From Ramazzottius varieornatus (lineage: Eukaryota > Tardigrada > Eutardigrada > Parachela > Ramazzottiidae): 64,000 nt of DNA. The position numbers and the translations under genes are program-made. The notes under the pieces are model-generated. The model made no database searches and was not told where the DNA came from. It saw only the letters and a list, made by a program, of their open reading frames with translations. Below, piece after piece: positions 1 through 12,302 of this stretch (position 1 is the stretch's first letter; the number at the start of each line of letters is the position of its first letter). The DNA is taken from the NCBI GenBank assembly GCA_001949185.1, contig BDGG01000002.1, positions 527,783 through 591,782 of the forward strand, written 5' to 3'.

Positions 1-1421
1 GTCAACAAGTGGCTCCATCACCCCGTCACGCATCAACGAAGAGACGGAGGATCGAGGAGAGACACCGCCATCATTATCAGCTGAAGACGGAACCTGACCA
101 TGATAACGTCCAACTTATTTCGCCCACTTTTCCCGACCGAGGCAGACATCCAGAGTGGATAATCTTTAAAATAATCACGCCTCAAGTGTTCTGTACAGTC
201 AGCTCCAAATTTCGACAAGATGGCCTCCTCGCTGTCAAGCAAACGTCTAATTAGCTCACTACCTTACGCGCATTATCAAATACTTTCCCAGGCTTTGGGT
301 TTCCTCATTAGCCATTCTTTGCCTCTTCTTCTTTCCAACGTCCACTTCAAACGCATCCGCATTCTAACGGGAAAAATCCCCACATGACTAAACCTAAAAT
401 TGGCCGGACAGCAAGCCGACAGATCGTAAAAAAGCCTTTCACTCACGGCAGCAACGAAACCCAAATCCTTAATTTGACTGTCAAGATCCCGACTGTTGCA
501 AGGCAGAATACACCCAGCACCCAATTTTACACTCTGTTGTCAAATTCTGCCTTTTCTCTACGATAATTCGTACAGAAAATATCGTCAAACTCAAACTTTG
601 TGATTTCCGGATTCTGTAGAATTCCCACTATTTTCGCTGGAAGCTTTAGCTTCCCCAGAAAAAATGTTATTTATCTATTTTGGAAGTAAGCTGGTTGATT
701 TGGCACGGAAAGGCCACCAAAGACTGTTTACGTCCGCAGCAACTTTTCAAGACGACGTCGCCAAGAAGTACTTTGGCGACAGAAGTGGGTACTGTACTCC
801 TCGCACTTTCTAATTTCCTTCCGTGCCGCTCTCGATATGGCGATAAGGCCGGCGACGTTCCGGAACGTCTTTCAAGTGATGCCCAGAACCGGTACTGGCT
901 TTCCTTCATCTTGGACGCCTAGCAGCGTTAAACATGGCCTTTGGGCTCACCGTTTCCACACAGCGAGGTGTCTCTACGCTTGATAGGCCAGGCAAGATGG
1001 AGGAGTGACACTCGAGACCGGCCTCCCCGCTGCGCCACCAACCTGGGGAAACCTCTGGCTTGCCTCTGGGAAGCGCTCTGACCGTCATTATCCCTATCGC
1101 TATGCATCGCCATGCAGGCTCAAGCTCTTTCATTAGCGCCCTTCGACGCTTTGATAAAAAGCAACCAGAGCCTCCCTTCACAAAGTCCCCAAAATGATTT
1201 CCAATTTATTCCTTCTCTTTGTGTTCGTTTCTGCCCTGTTCATAAGCTCATCTGACCTTCAGCTCAACCTTAAGAGAAAACAAAGCCAGTCCGCGATCAA
1301 CTATGATCTCCTGCACGTGATCCTTTCCAGATCTGACGGAAAAAAATTCTACCGAAGAAGAAACCTGTTGACAGAACTACTATCCACATTCATTCTTGAT
1401 CAGAGTATTTGGGAACCCGGC

Positions 1422-1590
1422 AGACAAACACGACAAGAGCGTTCCCAAAGTGGCGCAACCGTTTTGTGTCACTGGCTGGAGGAGCGCGCTACTTAGAAAA
1501 ACGATCTCGTCGAATTCGTTCCCCAAGTGGCGCACGTTTCCGGTGCTGTTGGCTGGAAAAGCGCGTCACTTTCGGCAATCGATCTTTGCT
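1422..1590. repeat. AAGTGGCGCA palindromic repeat, dimer
   Basis: Two tandem monomers. The family consensus, drawn from about 30 copies here, is a left arm ACAAGATCGTTTTCCCAAG followed by TGGCGCACGC, a spacer of roughly 20-30 bases (often CAGCCxxxAACACC), then the reverse complement GTGCGCCACTTGGG and AAACGATCTTGTCGAG. Copies commonly end in TTTGTTTGCCGAG. No coding capacity; MITE-like or foldback in structure. Confidence 0.8.
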
Positions 1591-2285
1591 ATTTCTTAGT
1601 CACGGTATTTTCTCTTCCGTGTCACGAACCGGTTGGGTTATCCAATATCCACGACGCCAGATAAACTCTCGTCTCGGCGATAAGACTTTTATACACTTAA
1701 AAGCTCGGCCTTTCCACCTCGACGCCAAAAGGTGCACTTTCGCCTGATGGAAGCCACTACGTGTCACAATATTCGACGCCTCTTCTTGCTTTTCCTTCGG
1801 CCTATAGCTAGCGTCCATTAACACCTTTGAGAAATCAAATACACTTTCAATCGAAAGTTCAAGCTATATTTTCCATTAATTTAAGCTGTGCTTCAAGCCC
1901 ATGAAGAGCGGTACAGTTTGCCATCATCCAGCCAAAGGCCAGCTTTCTCGCCGAAGTAAAAGCGTAGAGCAAATAACGGATTTCCAAAGCCATCTTTTGT
2001 ATGTCGACGGTATTTCTTTGGTTAGCGAGTCACGGAACAGCTCGAGAGTGAGTGGATGGCGAGACAGCCCGTAAGATCGTGTACCGAAGCTGAGTAAGCT
2101 TTTCAAGCTCTCACCTACAGCTACGAGTGTCCTCGTGGGCTTCATGCGAGCGGATTTCTCAAGACTATCCCCTCTTCAAAACCTGCCCGGATTAAGCAGT
2201 ATTCGAACCAAAATCCACCTAGGAATTTCCCTGGTTTCCTCGAGATGAATGTTCAAAGGAGGTTCATTCGGGATTTCGGGAGCAG

Positions 2286-2359
2286 CAAACTGGACAAGAT
2301 CGGTTTCCAAGTGGCGCACGCTTTCAGCCAACAACACCGCGGCAGTGCGTCACATGCCA
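2286..2359. repeat. AAGTGGCGCA repeat, monomer
   Basis: The left arm is well kept (CAAGTGGCGCACGCTTTCAG); the right arm is degraded to GTGCGTCACATG. Confidence 0.75.
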
Positions 2360-3069
2360 GGGCGTGGACATACGTAGAGAGAAGGCTCGAAATCCATTAC
2401 TGGTCGAGTGGAATCGAGTTCTACGGCGAACCTCCCTTCTTGAGCTGCAAGAATATTTGAACTGGTCAACCTCATGACGATTTATGTGACAGCTTGTGTT
2501 TCCCGGAAAATCTTTAGTATCAAGGTAACCCAACTTTCGAGACAAGCCGATCAAGACCAGCTAGCCGACTATTGCCGCCTTCAGACCATTCCGGCGTCCT
2601 TTTATCACAGCGGAATCGCGAATGGGGCTTTTCTACCAAAGGGACCGCCAAAATCCATTAGTCTCCTTGTTTGCTTCTTCCCCTCTTTCTGGCTCAAATA
2701 TCAGACTTTTCCTCACTAACAACAGCTCCAAAGCCTCCGGAGCTCTGTAAAGAAACGAATAACCACGACGTCTGTCAAGTGCACTGAGGAATAAATCAAC
2801 AAAGTAGCGCATTCATGTCTCATCGTCTCTGATCGAAGGTTTTCTACACAAGTCGCAATTCCGCCATCTTGTCCATCCATGCACTATTATTCATCCACCT
2901 CGATCTGGTCAACACTCCAAAGCCGAAAGCGCTGTTGTTGTTCGTACCTTTACTATTTTCTACCGTCTTGGACCAATGATCAAGCCAGCACACTACAAGA
3001 AACGTCTTTCGTCCGATCCATTATCCAATCAAACCTTCTACGGCGACCCATATTTTCAGGCCTAGGCAG

Positions 3070-3165
3070 GCTCGACATGATCGTTTCACTGAGTGGCGCG
3101 CGCTCTCGGCTAACAACACCAAAAACATGCGCCGCTTGGGAACACAATCTTGTCCAGCTCGTTTG
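3070..3165. repeat. AAGTGGCGCA repeat, monomer
   Basis: GAGTGGCGCGCGCTCTCGG pairs with CATGCGCCGCTTGGG; flanked by CTCGACATGATCG and TCTTGTCCAGCTCG. Confidence 0.75.
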
Positions 3166-3455
3166 CAGAGCCCCATTTGTTCAGCGCATTCTCCGTTATA
3201 CACGACGCATGCTGAACCTATGCGTGTGTTCTCTGTAAGTTAGCTCAATAATTTCGTTCAGTTTTCACTCCTTTTCATCGGAAAATTAATCATGGTTCTT
3301 CGATGATTATTCTCCGGTGTCAAGTGCTATCAGCCTGTAGCCAAAAACTATCCATCAGGAAAGGCTTCGGTTGCTGATCTGACAGGTCTTTTGTATCAAC
3401 GATGAACCTGCGTTGATACAAAGGAAAGAATATTGGCGAGAATGACTCGACGTAC

Positions 3456-3646
3456 CTTCTCATCGGCAAAGTCATCGTGGGCTAGGTCAGCCAAGACACG
3501 CATGGCCGAGTTCCTCGAGGAGGCCGACGAGTGACTAATTCCATTTTGGTCGCTGCGGCTGGGGGGCACCAGGGAAGAGAGCGAGGAGGAAGAGGAGGGG
3601 GCAGAATGCGAAGCGTACATTGGTCCCACACTTCCCGATGGCAAAT
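3456..3646 (-). CDS. Probable exon of an unrecognised Ser-rich protein
   Basis: A minus-strand open segment bounded by a good acceptor (TTGTGTTATAG) and a good donor (GAGAAG before GTACGT). It encodes LPSGSVGPMYASHSAPSS, a serine run, then MRVLADLAHDDFADEK. A second open stretch at 3860-3690 on the same strand (MPNHLKVVEEAALHFRFG) could be the preceding exon, joined in phase through a weak donor at about 3691. Strand, composition and position would allow this to belong to the same gene as the exons at 8588-9370, but no join shows it. Confidence 0.45.
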
Positions 3647-3873
3647 CTATAACACAAAGAGCACTGGATTAGTTACAGCAGAACCTTAGTAAAATACCGA
3701 GATCTTGCTTTATTGCCGTAGCTTTGATGACCAAGAGTTTTATGCAGAAAAACTGTTCCCCGTCGACGATGCAGAATAAGCAACGAAGCATGGTATCCGA
3801 TTTGTTTCCAAAGCGAAAGTGCAATGCAGCCTCTTCAACCACCTTCAGATGGTTCGGCATGGGATCGAACTTG

Positions 3874-3962
3874 TGTCGAGTATCGTATTCCCAAGCCGCG
3901 CATATCTTCAGTAACTTTGACTGACAGCATGCGCCACTCGGAAGAAGCTGTCTTGGCTAGTT
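3874..3962. repeat. AAGTGGCGCA repeat, monomer next to a minus-strand open segment
   Basis: Arms CCCAAGCCGCGCAT and ATGCGCCACTCGG. It ends where the minus-strand open segment at 3860 begins, so it probably lies in an intron. Confidence 0.7.
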
Positions 3963-6212
3963 CATTGCTTAGGTCACTATTTTTGGGGGAGAAGTTCTCC
4001 GACCCATTTCACGTACTCAGTATTAAATTTAGCTGTCCGGTTCAAGATTTCAAATACATACACCAAGAAATGTCGGCTGAGATGCCAGTGCACCTCCGAC
4101 AGGTAAGTTCCACCATGTGATACTCAAAGACGTTAGGTGAGGCGGAAATTAGATCGGCTGCCATCTCAAATCTAGACTATGGTTTGGTATAGGTGCATAA
4201 GTTCCAGGAACAACAAAGGCGACTATGGATATCTTCGGCATGTTGATTCAGGTGTGCGATGCAGGTAAACATTTTCCCAGCAAACAACCTCCTTTCCCAC
4301 TCCTCGTACTACGGTATTCAGCCGTAGCGAGGAAGCTTTTTCCTCTCTCACTGCGCCACTCTTACAAAAAGCACCTTGGTTTCTCAGCCAATCTTTTTGT
4401 CAGGAACCTTTACTACCGTTTCACAACGATTTCACCAACGCAAATCAAGAGCTTATTTCAGTCACGTAATCACAGCGTGCAATCAAGCACTCACTCCTCC
4501 GCCTGCTGGCTCTTTTTCCTTTGCTCGACATTTGCACAGTTTAGCCACGGCCTACAGGTTTCTCAATTACCCATGGTACACTGCCATGGCGAACACCTGT
4601 ATTGGACCGTCATGTACTTTTTCCCTCAAAGACCCAGCATCTTGGCGCACGGTAGAGTCTTCACTCCAACAATTCCGCTTTCGGTAATTACGCATTTTAC
4701 AGGCGTGCTATTTGAGCGCTTTTTCCACACGACTACTGCCCACTCACTTCGAGCACTTCCTGCTAAACCTGCTGGATATATGTGCCGGGCTAGCCATAAT
4801 CCAACACCGGTATGGTAAAGTCATAAAACTCTCGGACGTGTCTGAAAATATCCCCCTTTTGACAAGCACGTACTCACTGTCAATCAAGCATTCAAATAAC
4901 ATTTGTCGGAACGCTCGGAAATTCCTTCCTCTTTCCTCATCCCTCATCTACATTCGCGGCTATGTAAACTTTCCTACGGGGCAAATATTTAATATTGATA
5001 TTACCAATGTGCATGAGCATTTTTAACCGACAAACATCGCCGCGACGTCATCGGAATACTGAGGAAAACCATCATCCATCAAAAACTAAAAAATTTTCTG
5101 ATCAAATCCTTTGCTAGAGTTTGGCTCAGAAAATCAAGAATGGCCCTTGTCCATATTTTCACATGGAATATGTGTGTAGTTATATAATATTTCAAATTCC
5201 ACTTCTGCGGAATTTTCGGACAAGAATATTCAAGCGCGATAAGCGATACTCAATCGGCAGAATATATTTTGACCACTCGAGACTATTTGGTGCATGCAGA
5301 ATTTGAGCAACTTTGAAATTACCAAACGGCAACATCGGCATGATGAAGGTGGTGGACGGTACAGTATAATATCCGCAGCGACGTAAACGAAACTCAAGCG
5401 CCGTAACTTTCCAAGAACGCAACTCAAACAATAAATTTTATATAAATAATCGTTGGCCGGCAGCTTTGAAGTTTGGGCTTCACAAGACGGAATATTTAAC
5501 AGACTGCTCGATGAGAAACAAAAAAATGGCCGAAAACCTATGCAATACAGGGCACAAGGGACGGAATATGTATTCCACTTCTTCAAGATGGTACCAGCTT
5601 CTGTTTCGGAAGTTAGATATTTTCTGCCGGGTGGAAGCAAAACGAAGAAATGATGATGATTACAGTCCGCGGGTGAGCAGGAAATGATGGCAAAGGGCTG
5701 AGTAATTCAGAATACCGTATACTCGAAGTAATCGCAAGCCTGAAGAAAGCACCAAAGTTAGTGCCAGCAGCAAACGTCGAGACGTGCTTGGAAAAGAGTG
5801 ATGGCTGCCTGGCTTCTTGGTCTGCACTTGTCCGACCAACTCGCTTTCTGTGCTTCTATTTTACTTCTGCACTGGCCTTTCTTCAAACAAAACCTTCGAA
5901 GGCAGTAAAGCCAAATCTTTTAATGGCAGCTATAGACAGGCTAGGAGCCATAATTGCCGGCCAGGAACTTATACAGTGCAATTTCCCTCTTTTCTTCTCT
6001 GGCAAGACACAAAGATACCTCCTCATCCGGCCGGCCTTGGCTTCCCTCAAACATCTGGGAAATCTTTGTACCCTCCCCATTAAAACCCTTCTTTTTGATT
6101 CTCCCTTCTTCGTTCCGCTTCACCGATCTCACCCACTCGACAAAGATTGCATTACCGCCCTCGTTTCGAAAACAAAATACTCCCACGCAAAAACCTTCTC
6201 TCGCCCCAAACC

Positions 6213-6380
6213 CACTCGACAAACCCAATTTCCCAAGTGACGCACATTTTCGGTGTTCATGCTGGGAGCCTGCGCCACTTGAAAGAAACGATTGTGCCGA
6301 GTTTGCTTTCCCAAGTGGCGCACCTTATCGGTGTTAATGGCTGTAAGAGTGCACTAGTTGAGACAACGATCTCGTAGAGA
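6213..6380. repeat. AAGTGGCGCA repeat, dimer
   Basis: The first monomer has CCCAAGTGACGCAC and TGCGCCACTTGAAAG; the second CCCAAGTGGCGCACC and GTGCACTAGTTGAG. Confidence 0.75.
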
Positions 6381-6999
6381 GTGTTTGCCGAGCCCCCGTT
6401 TTCGCTTTTTCATCGAAGTTGCCTGGGGTGAGGATTTTCTTCAAAATTGTTCTTTGTCGCGCCGAACTTCGCAACAATGCCAAAGCTCTGCTGGGCGAAA
6501 TCCGTCGACAATACTTACACTTAGCGAGAGAATTCGGACAGTGGAAGGTTCATCGCGATAAAGCTATTTAGATAGAACCTGTCAGATTCACTCCGTGAGT
6601 GCACCTTTAGCCTTCCAGGCTTCCAGCGCCATTTTGGTGTTCAGCTTCCGTGCTTTTACAGTGCATCGCCGAGTTCATGCCCGGCTTAACTTGTTATGCA
6701 TGGCGATTTACAAAATCTAGCTACCACTGCCAGAGCCCCTTCCGTGTCTGATGGCGTATCAAATTCCGCTGCCTCTTCTGACACGTATCTCCTATTCACA
6801 TACGTTACTACGCTAGCCCTTGTCCAAACCAGTCTAAACTGGGCTACGCAAGCGACGAGTACACCAGACATTTCCTACGCGCAATTCCGGGAAACCCGTG
6901 TGTCCAGCCAAACGACCAGGCTGACCACCGTCCACGCCACCCAATCAAGGACTTTACCTCCAACCAATCGAACATGTGCTGGGCACCGAAAAGAGAGCT

Positions 7000-7100
7000 G
7001 GGCAAACAAACTCGACAAAAATCATTTTTATAAGTGGCGCACGCTTCCAGCCGCATACACGAAAAATGTGCGCCAGTAAAATCTTGTCGAGTTTGTTTGC
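7000..7100. repeat. AAGTGGCGCA repeat, monomer
   Basis: AAGTGGCGCACGCTTCCAGCC with GTGCGCCAGT, flanked by AAACTCGACAAAAATC and its near-complement ATCTTGTCGAGTTTGTTTG. Confidence 0.8.
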
Positions 7101-7326
7101 ACCTTAGAGCTCATCTGATGGACCAAAGCCACTCTCCCAGCGGCTACTGCTGCGAGAGTGGCTTTGGATGGACACTGGCTAACCGGAAGAGGTCCAAACC
7201 TATAAGTAGTACGGGAGAACCAAGAAGTAAACACGCCTGACCTACAATGCCCTCTTCCGTCTTCACGATCCACGTCCAGCAAAGACGACGGCAGAAGGAA
7301 GAGGAACCATTCATGGCCGCCGAGAA

Positions 7327-7350
7327 CGACGACGACGACGACGACGACAG
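7327..7350. repeat. ACG trinucleotide microsatellite
   Basis: Seven or more tandem GAC/ACG units in unrecognised sequence. Confidence 0.8.
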
Positions 7351-7677
7351 AAACATAATAGAACGGAATAATAATACAAGCGCGGGCATAATTCCATCTC
7401 CATGACTGTCAGGGAGATGGAGGAAGGAAGCCCAGAGAAAGCCTGAGGAATTAAAAGCATAATGCAATCGAGCGGAGCGATCGAATTCAGATCGATTCTC
7501 CTCTCTTCGAGCCCGGCAACGCCCGTCGTTCCCAGGCTTCTTGCGCACCATGTTCAGTGTATAGTCTACATCAGGTGCCGTCCACATTCCTCCATCCCCC
7601 CATCAATATGCATGTCTCCTTTCAGAAACATAAATAAACAATACCTCGCCTGGTAGCTAACTTAGGTGAAAGATTCA

Positions 7678-7775
7678 TTCCAAAGTGGCGCAAGACTAGG
7701 GACAGGATGCTTAGTAAACGCGGGAGTTCGTCTGGCCAATACGCAGTTTTTCTCGAAGTGGCGCGCTTTACAGAG
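7678..7775. repeat. Degraded AAGTGGCGCA repeat
   Basis: Two left-arm fragments (CAAAGTGGCGCAAGA and CGAAGTGGCGCGCTT) without clear right arms. Confidence 0.45.
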
Positions 7776-8316
7776 CAAAACGCAAATGAACGCGCGGGTT
7801 CATAGGGGTGATACGCGTCCTCTCTCGTGTTCTAGAATCTAGTGCTTGTCGAGACTAGAAATGCCTACACAGTCCCAAATTGAAGTTCTGGCTCCGAGGA
7901 ATATTGGGTAAAATTTAAAATAGCCATTAATATTCATCAACACTGCGTCTGTCAATTTCGCTCTGACATGACACGTCTCCTGCAATATCTTATGCGTTTA
8001 TGCCTGTATGTAGATTAGAACGTGCTTCGCCAGAAGTAATTGCTTTCGATAAACCGACACGGCTCGAATCTCGCAAAGTTTTATCAAATCGAAATTCCAA
8101 TTTGCTTGATAAGCTTCGAAATCCGAAGTGCAAGCCCAAACGAGGAACAGAAAACTCCCCCCAAATCTTACGGCAAAAATCGAACACAACATACAAATCC
8201 ACACATCCCACCGTCTGCGCGACAGGAAACATTCCACACACAGAAAATAAAGTGCAGAGAAATTTTGTTCTGGTAAATGTTACAAATTTTTCAGCGGAAA
8301 AATATCCGGAAACTCG

Positions 8317-8516
8317 GCAAACAAAGTCCGGAAAATCGCTGTTCCAGGTGGCGCACGCATCCAGCACAAACACACTGCACACGCGCAACACCTGAAAAAG
8401 CAATCGAACGCGACAAGATCGTTCAACCAAGTGGCTCACTTTCCAGCCACAAATACTGACAACGTGCGCAACTTGGGGAAACATTTCTTGTTGAGTTTGT
8501 TCGCCGACCCCCATTT
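8317..8516. repeat. AAGTGGCGCA repeat, dimer
   Basis: First monomer CAGGTGGCGCACGCATCCAG; second CCAAGTGGCTCAC with GTGCGCAACTTGGGG, then GTTGAGTTTGTTCGCCGA. Confidence 0.75.
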
Positions 8517-8587
8517 CGCTCACATTCTTTTCCTGCTCAAGGTAAATCTTAGGAACGGTTTTTTAGAGTAGGAAAATCAGTTCTCAC

Positions 8588-9370
8588 CGTCATTTGACGT
8601 GGATTCTTCGGTGATTAGAAATTCCAAATTGTTATTCCGATGTCGGGAAGTCGAAGTGTTGGCTCCGTCCTGTCGCAATGATTCGCCCAGAATATTCCTC
8701 GAGTGGTTTCTCAGAGACATTCCCAGCGGAGTTACCGAGGAAGCACTTGGCAATACTGTTGCTGCTGCTGCTGCTGGTGAGACTGCTTCGGAAGAAGAAA
8801 GTGAAGGCGAGTTGCTGCGACTATTATTATCGACAAGCGCGTTGTTTACGGCATTCGTCGTCGTTGTTCGCTGGGCATGACTGTTTCTACCATGCGCCTT
8901 GCTTATCATGCCCGCTGCATCCGGCTGCAATCGATGTCCACTCGATGTCGACGCCGATGCAGCATTGCGTGGCGATAATGTCCGAGACGGCAGTTTCGGC
9001 GAACTACTGTTGGAACGATGACGTTCTCTCCTCACTATAGGCATCTTTCTTCTGAAATTAGCCAAAATATTCTGGCTAATTCCACAGCTATCTCACGCTA
9101 CAGACAACTTACTTGAGGGTCTCAGGAAGTCCAAGCCAGTCGGCAGAGTTGAACAGACGCAACCACAGCTCGTGCGAGGGCTCTTCAGCAGCAATTGATG
9201 CAGACCTACTGAACGAGCGACTCGAGCTTCCAACCAACCTCACTCACACACACACGGCCTTCCTCCCACCAACGGCCGTCCAGGCGTCTGTAGTAAATAC
9301 ACTCTAGGTCAGGCTGCTCGACATGTCTTTGGTTGAAGTTGAACGGTCCACCGTAAGAGTGAAGGAACAC
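8588..9370 (-). CDS. Internal exons of an unrecognised gene with a Ser/Thr/Asn-rich segment
   Basis: Exon A runs 9370-9113 and exon B 9051-8588; acceptors and donors (TATTTCAG, GTAAGT, CTAATTTCAG, GTGAGA) agree in phase across a 61-base intron. Exon A begins VFLHSYGGPFNFNQRH and ends NSADWLGLPETL. Inside it a (GT)n tract at about 9245-9256 gives an in-frame TGA; a 43-base intron ending CGTTCAG at about 9214 would remove it in phase. Exon B starts with basic KRKMPIVRRERHR and continues as low-complexity Ser/Ala/Asn-rich sequence. If exon B is not spliced at 8588 the frame stops at 8577. The ends of the gene were not found and I do not recognise the family. Confidence 0.55.
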
Positions 9371-11147
9371 CTGAAATACACAAAGCGGTTAAAATCAGTC
9401 AGTACCCCGTTTCATTCGCGCATTTTGGTCAGCAATCTAACCAGTAACTAGTACGCCGAATGACGTCACCGCGCCACTTGAACAGATAACGGCAAAATAT
9501 GGAGTCCGAAACCTGCCGAATTACGGGCTTCGTACTGACGAGCGAGGGATCAAAACATACATAAATTCAGCGAGAAGTATTCCTGGATAAGGTCCTACTG
9601 AAAGTCCAGCGGTGATTGATAGTCCCAGGGGTAATATCGCCAGTGATTTGAAGGCTGCCAAAATGTCAGTCTGTTATCGGACGTTCTGCTTATCCCGCTG
9701 ATTGTACGACGATAGAAGTGCCTCGAGACTGCCAAACTGCTCGTCGTGCCGGGACCTACACTGAATGTCCAAAGCTTCGACTGAAAGTGCCACCTACAAC
9801 TATATGGCATGAGATCGTGACGACCAAGAGAAGCGAGCTGAAGCTCTTTGGCGTTCGTGCCGAGGAAAAACGATTCAACGATGACTGCTTGACTTGAGCG
9901 AGTACGTGGGCCAAAAGTGTACCCTCTTGCCAACTATCAATCAAATAGGCAAACCGGTTTTAGGATGAGTACCACCGGAAACGCGCTTTTGGTTGGTCGA
10001 CAGGAAACTACATGTGCGTTTTAGCTGGTTGCAGAAACGAAGCTCCGCCTTGGAACCGCCCTTTCACCACCAGTAACAGGAGTGACTCAACACACGGGAA
10101 CCTGAAAAAATGCGCGGGCCCTAGGGGATAATTTTCGGTACCAGGCACTACTGTACTAGCTGTTTGACTTGTTTTGGTTTTCAATATATTTTCGATGATC
10201 ATGATCTGATCTTCTTCAGGACTTCTTCCAGTCGTTATGTCTTTGGCTGTGCCTCTCTGGGCTCATGAGCTTGGAAGATTGAGGATTCCCGTAAGTTCGA
10301 CTGTAACTCCCAATCTCTCATATTCAGGCGCGAGGCGAGGTTCTACTGTGACTTTACTGGGGTGTGGTTTTGCAGGAGCAGAGTTTGTGCAGAATCTTTT
10401 ACGGCTGTGCCGCGGAATGACCCGTCGGAAGCGCCATAACAAAGCTTTGATTCGGGGTCGTTCACCGGAAGAGATGGTAAACAAGTCCTGTTGTACGGGT
10501 ATGGTGAAATGTATACGGGAGGAATGGACAGCTGGACAGGAAAACAGGCTAACAAGAACGAAGGGAGGCGAGAGTCCCATCAGTGACGTCGTCGTGTGAA
10601 TATCGATCGACGGAATGTCAAGTCAAAGGTTCAGTGGACCACTGGCCAGTGAGTCCAGGGGAATTTGTCCCACTTTCCGGGATGAGGGGCAGCTGGCTTG
10701 GATCGACAGGGAAGGAAGCGTGTTTGTATGCCTTCTGTCCATAATTACGCTTGACTGGACGCGCTTTCAACCTTGCATGTTTTTCTCTCGTTTTAGCCCC
10801 AGGACTGCTCGTCTCGGAAGTGTGAAACATTCGCAAGGAAAACAAGAAGAGGAGGTCGCAGTCTCGTGGGGGGAATATGGGCAGGGGAAAAAGAATATGT
10901 GCACCGAAAGTAAGCTCATGAGAAATTATGTGGAATATTAATTATGAATTCCAAGCAGCTGCAGCATCTGCACGGAATGACCTAGTAAACCAGAAACAAC
11001 AACTGGTTTGTCCGATCGATCTGCTCGTCCTCCGAACGGACATACGCTGTGGTGGACTCGCGGTACCATGCCCACAGGGAAGTAAGAGCAGGATCTCTTC
11101 AACACGAAAATGAGCAGACCAGTATAATTATAGTAGGACTGGGAGTT

Positions 11148-11335
11148 CGGCAGGCAAACTCTCGACCAGTTCACTTTTCCAACTGGCGCACGCTTTCAGC
11201 GGTGCGCCGTCTAGGAAACAGTCAAACTCGCGAAGATCGTTTTCCCAAGTGGCGCAGGCATCCGGCTGATAACAAAGCGAAGGTGCGCCACTTGGGAAGA
11301 CAATCTCGGTCAAGATTCTTTCCCGATCGAGCTCC
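11148..11335. repeat. AAGTGGCGCA repeat, dimer
   Basis: The second monomer is nearly perfect: CCCAAGTGGCGCAGGC with GGTGCGCCACTTGGGAAGA. The first is shortened on its right side. Confidence 0.8.
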
Positions 11336-12205
11336 TTGTACGGATGGAGTACTCTTATCGATATTCGAACTCTGGCCTTACGAGTCTCTCTCCTTGGAAC
11401 TTTGAAAGCCTTACCTGCGATTTTCAGAAAAAGAAGGTACACGATAAAGGCAAAATGGTCCGGGCATCGGATTGGCGTTTCATATGACCAAGTATTCCAC
11501 CAGGAGATTTAGTCACGCTTGGGAAGATGAATCAAGTCCAGAAAATAGGAACGACAGTAAGTTCCGAGGTTTGCTCATGACAATCCCGTAAACTCCACTT
11601 GTTGTTCAGTATAAAACTCCGTGCTCCGTTCTCCGCAGAGAAAATATCGAGATGGATGCTGCGAGCAGGAAATGAACCTTCGCCTGAAATGCAGAGCTGC
11701 TGCAACTGCATGCTGCGCAAGTGACATTCAGCACTCACCAAGCAGCCAACGAGTCGATCGCGAAACAGCACATGGCGTATGTAAGTTTGTAATGCATGAC
11801 TGCAGATAGTTTGCAGAGGCGGCGCCGCAGAGCCTGCGTCAGTGAACCTACGGAGCTGCTCGTTTCCAGTACGAAGTGCACCGAATGGCTTTTGCTCAAA
11901 CTTTACCATACTTTAGCACTTTAGTATAGCTGCATCGCATTTCGTCGAAATGATTTTGACTGCTGTTGTGCTCAAGGTATTTGCTTGTAAGTTGTAACAC
12001 TGCAGGACAAGGATAGACTGTAGCGACACCTGGTCGGGGAGGAACATGGGTGTGGGTCCCGGAGAACTCTGCAACGGAAACTGCAACCGTTAAAGTAGCC
12101 AGTACCAGCGCGGCGGGACAAGAGGAAGTGAGCACCCTTTCACCCATTATAGTCACGCAAGCCTACGTACAAAAATTTTGTACAAGATCATTTATGAAAT
12201 GGGAA

Positions 12206-12302
12206 TTCGACCAGCGAAGCCGGCAAGATTGTTTTCCCAAGTGGCGCGCCCTTGCAGGTTTATTTACTGCAGACATGCACCTTCAGGAAGAACAAGATTT
12301 CG
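12206..12302. repeat. AAGTGGCGCA repeat, monomer
   Basis: Left arm AAGATTGTTTTCCCAAGTGG; right arm degraded (CATGCACCTTCAGG). Confidence 0.7.

Larger units (their letters stand above)
1..3455. other. Unassigned region
   Basis: Holds three palindromic repeat sites. A few minus-strand open stretches look mildly coding-like: 33-242 (FGADCTEHLRRDYFKDYPLW) and 1924-2145 (LLSFGTRSYGLSRHPLTLEL). No family was recognised and no exon joins could be proved. Confidence 0.4.
3965..8576. other. Unassigned region
   Basis: A plus-strand segment ending at 4103 (EMSAEMPVHLRQ before GTAAGT) and the open stretch 4225-4818 are weak exon candidates; their composition is not convincing. The rest holds repeats and AT-rich sequence with no recognised gene. 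Confidence 0.35.

Noticed and set aside
1194-1496. A secreted protein with a hydrophobic start (MISNLFLLFVFVSALFISS)
   Set aside because: The second half of the frame is the palindromic repeat, so the open frame is probably fortuitous.
4225-4818. A 197-codon plus-strand open frame
   Set aside because: No domain, and the composition (many His, Ser and Phe, with equally open neighbouring frames) looks like chance; no supported splice partners.
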